NCBI RefSeq assembly: GCF_024400215.1
Contig: NZ_CP053748.1
Coordinates: 2,542,001 to 2,606,000, forward strand
Direction: 5' to 3'
DNA from: Massilia sp. erpn
Lineage (GTDB): Bacteria > Pseudomonadota > Gammaproteobacteria > Burkholderiales > Burkholderiaceae_D
DNA: 64,000 nt
Part shown: positions 30,349-38,888 of the stretch, in pieces
Layout of the letters: each line of letters starts with the position of its first letter
Numbering within the stretch: position 1 is the first letter of the stretch
Notes under the pieces: generated by a model
The model's input: only the letters and a program-made list of their open reading frames with translations
What the model was told of the DNA's origin: nothing
The model's database searches: none
Position numbers and translations under genes: made by a program

Positions 30349-30355
30349 CAAATTC

Positions 30356-30440
30356 TGGTGCCCCGGGCCGGAATCGAACCGGCACGCCTTGCGGCGGCGG
30401 ATTTTGAGTCCGCTGCGTCTACCAATTTCACCACCGAGGC
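30356..30440 (-). tRNA. tRNA-Leu (anticodon CAA)
   Basis: An 85-base tRNA with encoded CCA. The acceptor stem GCCTCGG/CCGGGGC has one G-T pair. The anticodon arm GCGGA-CTCAAAA-TCCGC gives anticodon CAA, which reads UUG. A long variable arm (class II) and the T arm GCCGGTTCGAATCCGGC complete the fold. A terminator follows directly on the minus strand. I see no integrase or attachment-site duplication beside it. Confidence 0.95.
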
Positions 30441-30623
30441 CAATTTTCAGCGCATCCGCCAGCTTGCCGTTTTGGCTACGCCGCAAATGCGACCTGCATT
30501 ATCACTGATTTACTCGCACCGGGCAAGCCTGCGTCATGGTTTTATCGCTTTGATATCATTTCCCGCCCTGGATGGCGTATCATCCGCCTACCTCCGTTAC
30601 GCTGGCGCGGCCAGCCTGCTCGC

Positions 30624-32585
30624 ATGAATAATAAGAAGATCCGGGAAATCATCCTTGGCAAGCCGCTGGACCCGCTGAAGAGCGAAACGCGCCACTCGAT
30701 GGCGTTGGTGGCCTTCCTGGCCTGGGTCGGTCTGGGCGCGGACGGTCTGTCCTCCTCGGCCTACGGCCCGGAGGAAACCTTCAAGGCGCTGGGCGCGCAC
30801 ACCCATCTCGGCCTGTATATGGCGATCGCCACCGCGCTCACGGTGTTCATCATCGCGCTGGCCTATAACCAGGTGATCGAACTGTTCCCCACCGGCGGCG
30901 GCGGCTACCGCGTGGCGAGCAAGCTGGTGGGACCGTATATGGGCCTGATCTCCGGCTGCGCCCTGATCCTCGACTACGTGCTGACCATCGCCATCTCGAT
31001 CGCCTCCGGCGTCGATGCGCTGGCCTCCTTCCTGCCGCTCGGCTTCCAGCCCTATAAGCTATGGGCCGAAGCCTTCTTCATCGCGGTGCTGATCGTGATG
31101 AATCTGCGCGGCCTGAAGGAAGCGATCCAGATCCTGCTGCCCATCTTCCTCGGCTTTGTCGCCACCCACCTGATCCTCATCGTCTACGGCATCACGGCGC
31201 ACGCCTCTTATCTGCCCGACCTGATGCCGACCACCATCGCCGAAACCACCAACCTGGCCGGCAGCATCGGCTGGGCCGGGGTGGCGGGCATGCTGCTGCT
31301 GGCTTACTCCCAAGGCGGCGGCACCTATACCGGCCTGGAAGCGGTGTCGAACAACGTCAACCTGCTGGCCGAGCCGCGCGTGCGCACCGGCAAAGTGACC
31401 ATGATCTATATGGCCCTGTCGCTGGCGGTGACGGCGGGCGGCATCATCCTGCTGTACCTGCTGTGGGATGCGCGGCCGATGCCGGGCGAGACGCTCAATG
31501 CCTCCACCTTCAAGTCCATCATTGCCAGCATGAATCTGGGCGGCCCCTTCGTCAACCAGGTGGTGCTGGTGGTGGTGCTGGCCTTCGAGGCCGGCCTGCT
31601 GTTTGTGGCGGCCAATACCGGCTTCCTGGGCGGCCCCTCGGTGCTGTCGAATATGGCGGCCGACTCCTGGGTGCCGCACAAATTCCGCTACCTCTCCACC
31701 CGCCTGGTGACGCAGAACGGCATCCTGGTCATGGGCCTGGCGGCGCTGGCCATCCTGTTCTGGACCGGCGGCAGCGTGACCCTGCTGGTGGTGCTGTATT
31801 CGATTTCGGTGTTCCTGACCTTCGCCATTTCCCTGTTCGGCCTGTGCCTGTACTGGGCGCGCAACCGCAAGCGCGACACGCCCTGGCTGCGCCGCCTGCT
31901 GCTCTCGCTGCTGGGTTTCGTGATCTGCGCCGGCATTCTCGCCATCCTGCTGGTGGAGCGCTTTGCCGAAGGCGGCTGGGCCACGGTGGTGATCATCGGC
32001 GCGATTGCCGCGCTGTGCTTCGTGATCCGCCGCCATTACCGCGAAACCAAGCGCGCCATCCATTCCGTGGACGAAGTGTTTGCCACCCAGCCTTTCGGCC
32101 CGAACCGCGAAGCGGTGGAGCCGGACCCGGACAACCAGACCGCCGTCTTCATCGTCGGCACCTCGCGCGGCGGCGGCCTGCATGCGCTGCTGTGGGTGCA
32201 GCGCATGTTCCCGGCCCACTTCAAGAACTTCCTGTTCGTGAACGCGCGCACCGTCGATTCGCATGCCTACGGCGGCATCGGCGCCATGGACCAGATGCGC
32301 GAGGAGGCGGCCGAAACGCTGGAGTACTTCGTCGATTTCTGCCACAGCCACAGCATGGCTGCCTCCTCCTACCTGGGCTTCGGCACCGATGCGGTGGACG
32401 AGGTGACGCGCCTGTGCGAACAGATCAGCGAAGAATTCCCCAACGCGATCTTCTTCACCAGCAAACTGATTTTTGCCAAGGACAACTGGCTCACGCGCCT
32501 GCTGCACAACCAGGCCGCGCTCGCCGTGCAGCGCCGCCTGCACCTGGAAGGTTTGCAGATGGTGATCCTGCCGATGAAGGTCTGA
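30624..32585 (+). CDS. APC-superfamily permease, KimA-like
   Basis: A 653-residue inner-membrane protein with about 12 helices up to residue 470, followed by a soluble C-terminal domain of about 180 residues. The opening GADGLSSSAYGPEETFKAL, the gating GGGGYRVASKLVGPYMG and YSQGGGTYTGLEAVSNN fit the KimA/YdaO-like branch of the APC superfamily; KimA in Bacillus imports potassium. Other members are annotated as amino-acid permeases, so the substrate remains open. The C-terminal part (TAVFIVGTSRGGGLHALLWV) may be regulatory. The start is the ATG before NNKKIREIILGK. Confidence 0.82.
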   Translation: MNNKKIREIILGKPLDPLKSETRHSMALVAFLAWVGLGADGLSSSAYGPEETFKALGAHTHLGLYMAIATALTVFIIALAYNQVIELFPTGGGGYRVASKLVGPYMGLISGCALILDYVLTIAISIASGVDALASFLPLGFQPYKLWAEAFFIAVLIVMNLRGLKEAIQILLPIFLGFVATHLILIVYGITAHASYLPDLMPTTIAETTNLAGSIGWAGVAGMLLLAYSQGGGTYTGLEAVSNNVNLLAEPRVRTGKVTMIYMALSLAVTAGGIILLYLLWDARPMPGETLNASTFKSIIASMNLGGPFVNQVVLVVVLAFEAGLLFVAANTGFLGGPSVLSNMAADSWVPHKFRYLSTRLVTQNGILVMGLAALAILFWTGGSVTLLVVLYSISVFLTFAISLFGLCLYWARNRKRDTPWLRRLLLSLLGFVICAGILAILLVERFAEGGWATVVIIGAIAALCFVIRRHYRETKRAIHSVDEVFATQPFGPNREAVEPDPDNQTAVFIVGTSRGGGLHALLWVQRMFPAHFKNFLFVNARTVDSHAYGGIGAMDQMREEAAETLEYFVDFCHSHSMAASSYLGFGTDAVDEVTRLCEQISEEFPNAIFFTSKLIFAKDNWLTRLLHNQAALAVQRRLHLEGLQMVILPMKV

Positions 32586-32726
32586 AAGTCAACCAAGAAA
32601 AGGCTATGCCCGCCGCCGAAGGGATTGAAAACTTTAGCGGCGGCGCCGCCTGTACAAGGCTGGGACCGGCGGCTAGTATGAAGGAGTCACTTTTGTTGAG
32701 TGACCAACTCTGAGCAGGAGGTCATC

Positions 32727-33158
32727 ATGGATCTTTCCATGCCTCGGGGCTGGGCCACCGCCGCACTGGCCTGCCTTGTCACATCCGCATTCGCACAGCA
32801 AGCCCCGGCCGCCGACCGGCCTGAACGCACGCAGGAAACCGTGCAGGTGTCGGCCCGGGCCATTGCGGCCTACCGCCTGGCGCCGCAGGAGTTCTACAAC
32901 TACGAACAGCGCTACCTGCTGGAAAACGGCATGGTGCTCAGCTTCCATGAGAAGCGGCGGCACTACTATGTCCAATATAAGGATGAAAAACCGCTGGAAA
33001 TCTTCCCGCTGGCCGAAGGCGTCTTCATGACCGCTGCCGGCAGCCGCATGGAATTCAAGGAAGAGGGCGATATCATCGCCATCAGCCATCTCGAGCTGCT
33101 GCCGTATGCCGGCGGCCCCGCCATCGATCCTGCCCGCGTCTACATCGCGCGCAGATAA
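32727..33158 (+). CDS. Exported small protein, first of a tandem paralogous pair
   Basis: A 143-residue protein with an AGGAGGT ribosome site before the ATG and a signal peptide ending near AFAQQ. The mature part has VQVSARAIAAYRL, LENGMVLSF, YYVQYKDEKPLEIFPLAEGVFMTAAGSRMEF and a hydrophobic beta-strand pattern. The next gene has the same pattern (ISAQSAYR, LSNGQTVKF, GVFLTESGALIEF), so the two arose by tandem duplication. I do not recognise a named family. Location is probably periplasmic. A small dyad, GTCACT-N7-AGTGAC (32686-32704), lies in the leader. Confidence 0.75.
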   Translation: MDLSMPRGWATAALACLVTSAFAQQAPAADRPERTQETVQVSARAIAAYRLAPQEFYNYEQRYLLENGMVLSFHEKRRHYYVQYKDEKPLEIFPLAEGVFMTAAGSRMEFKEEGDIIAISHLELLPYAGGPAIDPARVYIARR

Positions 33159-33358
33159 GCAGCAGATTCGCCCCCCTGACGTGCAGGCAGCATGGCGCCG
33201 CTTATCGGTGCGCCATGCGCTTCGTCGTGCCGATCCGGCCGTTCGTCGCCTGCGCCGTGCCTTGCGCATGGCCGCCTGCTACCTTGAAAGCGTCCCCGCA
33301 TATTCCAATACAGGGCGGCGACAATCCGGTCAACCACCTTCCCCAGGGAGCAAAAACC

Positions 33359-33760
33359 ATGAAAGCCTCGACCCTCAGCGCACTGCTTGCGATCGCGCTC
33401 GCCGCCACCGGCGCCGCCTATGCCGCGCCACAAACTGAACAGAACAGCGAGGTGGTGCGCATCAGCGCCCAATCCGCCTACCGCCATTCCAGCAGCGAAT
33501 TCGCCAGCTACGAAAGCGCCTACCAGCTCAGCAATGGCCAGACCGTGAAATTCACCCAGTTCGGCAACCACTTCTATGCCACGCTCAAAGGCGAACCGCG
33601 CCACAAGATCTTCGGCCAGTCGCCAGGCGTGTTCCTGACCGAGAGCGGTGCGCTCATCGAATTCCGCGAGGACGGTGAAAAGCTGACCATCACCAATTTC
33701 GAGCGCATGTCTCCCCTGGCGCAAACGGGCCGGAACATCACGATGTACGCCAGCCGCTGA
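33359..33760 (+). CDS. Exported small protein, second of a tandem paralogous pair
   Basis: A 133-residue protein. The ATG after AGGGAGC begins a signal peptide ending at AAYAAP; upstream extensions give a sequence unlike the paralogue. Shared features with the preceding gene are VVRISAQSAYR, SYESAYQLSNGQTVKF, GVFLTESGALIEFREDGE and a similar short length. The C terminus is basic. There is no cysteine in the mature part, so it is not a disulfide-linked or lipid-anchored protein. About 200 bases separate it from the first copy. Function is unknown. Confidence 0.75.
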   Translation: MKASTLSALLAIALAATGAAYAAPQTEQNSEVVRISAQSAYRHSSSEFASYESAYQLSNGQTVKFTQFGNHFYATLKGEPRHKIFGQSPGVFLTESGALIEFREDGEKLTITNFERMSPLAQTGRNITMYASR

Positions 33761-33790
33761 GCTGCGCGCCGGGCCCGGTCGCGCGCCGCC

Positions 33791-34804
33791 TCAATCCAGG
33801 CGGATCACCACTTTGCCGAACACCGCGCTGCTCTGGTAGCGCTCGAAGGCGCGCTGGAAATCGGCCAGCGGGAAGACCTCGCCCACGATCGGCTTGAGCC
33901 GGTGCTGGCCGATGGCGCGCAGCATGTCCTCGTACATATCGCGGCTGCCGGTCAGTACGCCGCGGATGCGCGCATTCTTGAACAACAGCGGCAGCGTGAA
34001 ATCGGGCGCGTCACCCATGCCGGCCAGCAGGCCGACAAAACCGATATAGCCGCCCAGGCGCAGCGCGGAGAGGGAGGTTTGCATACCGCTCAGGCCCGTC
34101 ACCTCGATCACCATATCGACGCCGCGGCCATCGGTGGCGGCCAGGATTTCACCCGCCAGGTCAGGGCTGGTCTTATAGTTCAGCACCACGTCGGCGCCCA
34201 GTTGCAGCAGGCGCGCGCGGCGTTCTTCCTTGCCGGTGGTGATGATGACGCGCGCGCCGAACAGCTTGGCCAGCTGCAGCGCCGCCAGCGACACGCCGCC
34301 GGTCCCTTGCAGCAGCACCGTGCGGCCCGGCGCAGCGCCGCCTTCGGTCAGCGCATTCCAGGCGGTCAGCGCGGCGATCGGCAGGGTCGCCGCTTCCTCG
34401 TAGCTCAGGTGGGCCGGGAAGGCCACCAGGGCCTGTTCCGGCAGCACCGCATATTCCTGCAGCATGCCGTCCAGCGGGCCGCCGTTCTGCGCGGCCTGGC
34501 GTTCCGGCGTCAGCTCGCCGGAGATGAAATCGCGCGTCATCATGCTGGTCACGCGGTCGCCGATCTTGAAACGGGTCACGCCGGCGCCGACCGCCACCAC
34601 CTCGCCGGCACCGTCGGAGACCGGCACCAGGGGCAGGGCTTCGGCGGGAATGCCATACATGCCGCTGGTCACCATATGGTCGCGGTAATTGAGTGAAACG
34701 GCGCGCACGCGCACCTTCACCTCATGCGGGCCGACGGCCGGTTCGGCGCGTTCGGTCAGCACCAGGCCATCCTTGGTAAAGCTGCGCAATTCGACTGCTT
34801 TCAT
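33791..34804 (-). CDS. Zinc-independent MDR-family NAD(P)-dependent alcohol dehydrogenase/quinone reductase
   Basis: A 337-residue medium-chain dehydrogenase. The start MKAVELRSFTKDGLVL is the typical beginning; a longer reading covers the regulator on the other strand and was rejected. The Rossmann part has LLQGTGGVSLAALQLAKLFGA and the cofactor-binding TGKEERRARLLQLGAD; the catalytic domain has VSLNYRDHMVTSG. The cysteine-rich structural-zinc loop is missing, which fits the quinone-oxidoreductase-like subfamily. It is transcribed divergently from a LysR regulator across 100 bases, which probably controls it. Substrate is unknown. Confidence 0.85.
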   Translation of the reverse strand: MKAVELRSFTKDGLVLTERAEPAVGPHEVKVRVRAVSLNYRDHMVTSGMYGIPAEALPLVPVSDGAGEVVAVGAGVTRFKIGDRVTSMMTRDFISGELTPERQAAQNGGPLDGMLQEYAVLPEQALVAFPAHLSYEEAATLPIAALTAWNALTEGGAAPGRTVLLQGTGGVSLAALQLAKLFGARVIITTGKEERRARLLQLGADVVLNYKTSPDLAGEILAATDGRGVDMVIEVTGLSGMQTSLSALRLGGYIGFVGLLAGMGDAPDFTLPLLFKNARIRGVLTGSRDMYEDMLRAIGQHRLKPIVGEVFPLADFQRAFERYQSSAVFGKVVIRLD

Positions 34805-34904
34805 GTTTTCTCCGACAGTGAGTGTTGAAGCCTCCAATGTACAATCGGGCATTGCGCTCGGTAAAGCGGGTAATATGCAATTCACTCTTGCAAGGAACGC
34901 TGGA

Positions 34905-35819
34905 ATGAAAACGGAAGACCGCTTTGCCGAAATCTCGGCCTTTGTCGCCACGGTCCGGCACCAGAGCTTTGCGCTGGCGGCGCAGGCCATGACCTTGTCC
35001 GCCTCGGCGGTGAGCCGGCGCGTGTCGGCGCTGGAGGCGCGCCTGGGCGTACGCCTGCTGACGCGCACCACGCGCAGCCTGCGCCTGACCGAGGCGGGCG
35101 AGCACTATTACGCCGACTGCCGCCGCCTGCTGGCGGAGATGGACGCGGCCGACCAGTCGCTGCGCGATGCAGCCGGCGCCGTGAGCGGCCGCCTCAAGCT
35201 GGCGCTGCCGGTCAGCTATGGCCACCTGCATGTGCTGCCCACGCTGCCCGGCTTCATGCAGCAGTATCCCGAGGTGGAACTCGATGTCTCGCTGTCCGAC
35301 CGTTATGTGAATATCGTGGAGGAGAATGTGGACCTGGCGGTGCGCATCGGCAAACTGGTCGATTCCAGCCTGGTGGCCAAGCGCCTGCGCGCCGACGTGA
35401 GGCGCATCTGCGCCACGCCGGCCTATCTGGCCGAACATGGCACACCGGCCACGCCGGCTGAACTGACCCAGCACCGTGTGCTGCAATTTTCGCTGTCGCC
35501 CATCGGCGATGTGTGGCAGCTGACGCGGCGCGGCAAGACCGAATCGGTGAAGGTCAGACCGCGCCTATGGGGCGACAGCGCGCAGCTGACCCATGCCGCC
35601 GCGCTGGCGGGTCAAGGCATCGCCATCGTGCCGGCTTTTCTGGCGGCGGCCGATATTGCCGAAGGGCGTCTGCAGGTGGTCCTGCCGGAATGGAAATTCG
35701 CGCCGACCGGGATCTGGGCGGTGTATCCCGGCGGACGCCATCTGCCGCTGAAGGTGAGGAAGCTGATCGCTTATCTGGAACAGCACCTGCCGGTCTGCCC
35801 CTACGATCTGGACGACTGA
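34905..35819 (+). CDS. LysR-family transcriptional regulator
   Basis: A 304-residue LysR regulator beginning at the ATG of MKTEDRFAEISAFVATVRHQ. The DNA-binding helix-turn-helix is ALAAQAMTLSASAVSRRVSALEARLGVRLL (about residues 20-48). The effector domain has SGRLKLALPVSYGHLHVLPTLPGF and PEVELDVSLSDRYVNIVEENVDLAVRIG, as in the CrgA/DsdC-like branch. It faces the MDR dehydrogenase gene, a layout typical of a regulator and its target. The signal molecule is unknown. Confidence 0.9.
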   Translation: MKTEDRFAEISAFVATVRHQSFALAAQAMTLSASAVSRRVSALEARLGVRLLTRTTRSLRLTEAGEHYYADCRRLLAEMDAADQSLRDAAGAVSGRLKLALPVSYGHLHVLPTLPGFMQQYPEVELDVSLSDRYVNIVEENVDLAVRIGKLVDSSLVAKRLRADVRRICATPAYLAEHGTPATPAELTQHRVLQFSLSPIGDVWQLTRRGKTESVKVRPRLWGDSAQLTHAAALAGQGIAIVPAFLAAADIAEGRLQVVLPEWKFAPTGIWAVYPGGRHLPLKVRKLIAYLEQHLPVCPYDLDD

Positions 35820-35831
35820 ACCGCGCGGCGC

Positions 35832-37775
35832 CTAGGCGGCGTGCGCCAGCAGCGCAGACTGCGGCGGCAGCGGCTGCAGGGCCGCAAGGTCGAGGCGCTC
35901 TTCCAGCAGGGCGAAGACGGCGTCCTTGGACAGCACATAGCGCTCCAGCAGCACATCCTTGATCGAATCCATGACGGCGCGGTAATCGCCGATGGCCTGC
36001 AGGGTGTGGCTGTACAGCTCATCGGCCTTGGCTTCCACCTGGCCCAGCGTGTGCTCGGCCCCGCTCTCGCTCTTGAACTGGCTGTAATCGAGCTTGGAGC
36101 GCGAATACATGGAGAGGCGGTTGACCATGGTGTCGAGCATCGAGGTCGCCTTCTGGATATCGTTCTGGCTGCCGACCGAGATGCCGCGCGCGCCATAGAA
36201 CAGCTCTTCGGCCGCGACGCCGCCGTACAGCTGCATCACGTCGCGCTCCATTTCCTCCAGCGTGCGCAAGGACATATCGTCGCCGGCCGACAGCACATAG
36301 CCCAGCGCATTGAGCTTGGAGACCGACTCCGTGCTGATCTTCAGCAGATGCGATTTCTCTTTCACCTCGGCCAGGCTCAGGCCGGCGCGCAGATACGGAT
36401 CGATCTGCATGAAGAAGTGGCCCAGCTCGTGCAAGGCGATGCGTTCGCGCTGGCGCGTCTTTTCCGCCGTGGTGGCGCGGTCGGTCAGGCCGATAGTGGC
36501 GCGTTCGAAGGCGCGGAACAGCAGATCGGTATTGATCACGGCCTTTTCCTGGATCGAGATCATGGAGGCGCGCTCCACCACCGTCTCCAGCAGGGCGGGA
36601 CTGAGGTTGTTGGTGATTTCGGCCACCTGGTTCAGGTCCAGATCGTTCCAGTCGACGCAGCCTTCTTCCTTGCGCTGCAGGAAGGAGCGCAGCAGCGCCT
36701 GGCGTTCGGTCTTGTTGGGCAGGCGGAAATTGATCTTCACCGAGAAGCGGCGCAGCATGGCTTCGTCCATCTGCGTCGAGGCGTCGTCGAAGTTGGAGGC
36801 AACCACCCAGATCACGCCCTTGCCTTCCTCGCTTTTCACGCCATCCAGCAGGCCAAGCAGGGTGTTGGCGGTATCGTCTTCCCATTTCTTTTCGCCGCGG
36901 CCACGCGGCATGAACAGGGCCTGGGCCTCGTCCAGGAAGATAATGCAGTTGCCGCGCGCGCAGGCCTTGCGGTACAGTGCGTTCAGCGCCTTGGAGCCGC
37001 CGCCGATATAGCCCGATTCCAGCGCCGAGCCGGAGGCCTGGATCAGCGGGTAGTTGAGGCGCTTGGCCAGATAGCCGGCCAGCTTGGTCTTGCCGGTGCC
37101 GGCGGGACCGGTCAGCATCACGTTGAACGGCTTGTCGATATTGTGCGATTTGTAGACGGCGCGGTTGCGGATCATGTCTTCCAGGTGCAGCACTTCCTGC
37201 TTGATATCGTCCATGCCGATCAGGTCGTCCATGCTGCCTTTCAGCTTGTCGGGCGAGATCACGCTGGCCGACTGGCCCATGCCGGGCAGGCCGGCTTTGA
37301 GCAGGAACAGCACCACGGCCAGCACGAGGATATCGAAGGCGTGGCGGCGCAGGAATTCGCCGCCGCCGGCCAGGGCGCCGCCCTCGTCCTGCAGCACGGC
37401 CTTGTGCGAGGCCAGGTACTCGTCCTTGGCGATCGCGTACGGCAGGCCGTTGCGCAGCAGGACTTCGCGTTCCAGGCTCAGATGCGAGGTGCTGGGCACT
37501 TTCACCACATGCAGGGTGGCTTCATTCTTGAATTTGTAGATATAGCGCGGCGCTTCCGACAGCGGGCGCGCGATCAGCAGATAGTCGAGCTTTTCGCGCT
37601 GGGCCACCAGGGTAGTGATCTCGGAGATATCCTGCGAGCGCAGCACGGGGCTGCTGTCCTGCACGGCCTCGTGGCCGAGGGCGGCCCAGGCCACCAGGGC
37701 GCCGGTGAGCAGCAGCAGGGCGACGCGCACCCAGGTATTTTTAAGCGCCAGCTGAAGTTTGTAGAAATTAAACAT
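35832..37775 (-). CDS. Divergent FtsH-like AAA+ zinc metalloprotease
   Basis: A 647-residue membrane protein. Two N-terminal helices (about 16-33 and 146-162) flank a periplasmic segment, as in FtsH. The AAA domain has Walker A GPAGTGKTKL near 222-231 and Walker B CIIFLDEAQAL. The protease domain keeps the zinc ligands HELGH (449-453) and YGGVAAEELFYG. The FtsH second-region-of-homology motif LRPGRFDR is altered to MLRRFSVKINF. It is therefore a diverged paralogue rather than the housekeeping FtsH. It may act on a special set of membrane proteins. The 240-base upstream region has no clear promoter that I can defend. Confidence 0.8.
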   Translation of the reverse strand: MFNFYKLQLALKNTWVRVALLLLTGALVAWAALGHEAVQDSSPVLRSQDISEITTLVAQREKLDYLLIARPLSEAPRYIYKFKNEATLHVVKVPSTSHLSLEREVLLRNGLPYAIAKDEYLASHKAVLQDEGGALAGGGEFLRRHAFDILVLAVVLFLLKAGLPGMGQSASVISPDKLKGSMDDLIGMDDIKQEVLHLEDMIRNRAVYKSHNIDKPFNVMLTGPAGTGKTKLAGYLAKRLNYPLIQASGSALESGYIGGGSKALNALYRKACARGNCIIFLDEAQALFMPRGRGEKKWEDDTANTLLGLLDGVKSEEGKGVIWVVASNFDDASTQMDEAMLRRFSVKINFRLPNKTERQALLRSFLQRKEEGCVDWNDLDLNQVAEITNNLSPALLETVVERASMISIQEKAVINTDLLFRAFERATIGLTDRATTAEKTRQRERIALHELGHFFMQIDPYLRAGLSLAEVKEKSHLLKISTESVSKLNALGYVLSAGDDMSLRTLEEMERDVMQLYGGVAAEELFYGARGISVGSQNDIQKATSMLDTMVNRLSMYSRSKLDYSQFKSESGAEHTLGQVEAKADELYSHTLQAIGDYRAVMDSIKDVLLERYVLSKDAVFALLEERLDLAALQPLPPQSALLAHAA

Positions 37776-38015
37776 GGACGTTCGGGCAATCAGGGGGTAA
37801 CGAAATGCGCGGCGGCGGGGCGCAGGCGGATTGTCGTCGTGACGCTGTGCATGAACGCTGCTTGGGATGCAGCTTTTACTTTCAGACTTGGAAATATGCT
37901 GAGCGGCTACGCGGTGTATGGTGGGAATATAGCTCGCTTGCGCGGCTTTGTGTTTGGCTACCGCAAGAAAAAATTTTTCGACGCAACATCAATGGACAGC
38001 CTGTTAACATAAGGC

Positions 38016-38858
38016 TTAGTTTGGCGTTGTCCATTTTTCATACTTGCGATCCAGACGCTGGAAACTGCCGTCCTGGCGCATCTCGTCCAGGCTGGAATTC
38101 ATGCGCTCGATCAAGCGGTCCGGCACAGAAGGATTGCAAGCCAGATAAACTTTCACGCGATGAAAAACCAGCAGGGGCACGATCTTGCCCGTGAGTTTTT
38201 GCTGGGCCAGCAGCTGGCTGCCGGTGCGCATGCCGACCGCCCACAGGTCGATGCGCTTGAGCAGCAGTTTTTGCGGGTTGAGCGCATCGCTGGCGACCGG
38301 CTCGACATGGAAGCCGCGCGCCTGCAGATATTCTTCGCGCGCGTCGCCGTTATAGGTGCCGATGCGCAGGCCGCGCGCATCGTCCAGGCTGCGCAGGCGC
38401 AGGCGCGCATCGGCGCGGCCCATCAGCACCCATTCCGAGACATCGGTCGGTCCCACCCATTTGAACAGGGTTTCGCGCTCGGGCGTGCGCGCGGTCGAAT
38501 ACACGCAGGTGTGCGGCGCATGCTGGGCCAGGGTGTAGGCGCGCTTCCACGGCAGCAGGTCGAAGCTGTGCGGGATGTCGCTGCGCTCCAGCATCTCGCG
38601 CAGCTTGTCGGTTTCGCGCCCACCGACGCGGCCCTCGATCAGCATGCTGGCCGGCGGCGAATGCTCGGTGGTCAGGTGCAGTTCGAGCGCCGCGGCGCTG
38701 CGGCTGGCCGGCAGCGGGCCATTGCGGAAATCGGCCAGGGTCTCGGTGTGCAGGCTGGCCGGCGACGCCGCCAGCGCCAGGGCCGGCGCGGCCAGCAGGG
38801 CCGCCAGCAGGCGTATCCGCCCGGCGCCGCGCATGCTGAGGGAGGTCAAGGCAGGCAT
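38016..38858 (-). CDS. Orphan periplasmic solute-binding protein, SBP family 3-like
   Basis: A 280-residue exported protein with a signal peptide ending near ALALAASP. The mature part (ELHLTTEHSPPASMLIEGRVGG, PWKRAYTLAQHA, LRIGTYNGDAREEYLQA, LACNPSVPDRLIERMNSSLDEMRQDGSF) fits the family-3 solute-binding fold, in the branch often seen without transporter genes in betaproteobacteria. Permease and ATPase genes are not adjacent, so it may be a sensor ligand carrier or a lone paralogue. It is the same strand as the FtsH-like gene downstream, with 240 bases between. The ligand is unknown. Confidence 0.8.
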   Translation of the reverse strand: MPALTSLSMRGAGRIRLLAALLAAPALALAASPASLHTETLADFRNGPLPASRSAAALELHLTTEHSPPASMLIEGRVGGRETDKLREMLERSDIPHSFDLLPWKRAYTLAQHAPHTCVYSTARTPERETLFKWVGPTDVSEWVLMGRADARLRLRSLDDARGLRIGTYNGDAREEYLQARGFHVEPVASDALNPQKLLLKRIDLWAVGMRTGSQLLAQQKLTGKIVPLLVFHRVKVYLACNPSVPDRLIERMNSSLDEMRQDGSFQRLDRKYEKWTTPN

Positions 38859-38888
38859 GGGGCGCTCGGGGAGAAGGGCGGGGCGGGT

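Noticed and set aside
30356..30440. tRNA-Leu as an integration site
   Set aside because: No integrase gene, direct repeat of the tRNA 3' end or composition change was seen nearby.
30340..30627. Plus-strand open frame across the tRNA-Leu gene
   Set aside because: It runs through the tRNA on the opposite strand and has no ribosome site or recognisable sequence.
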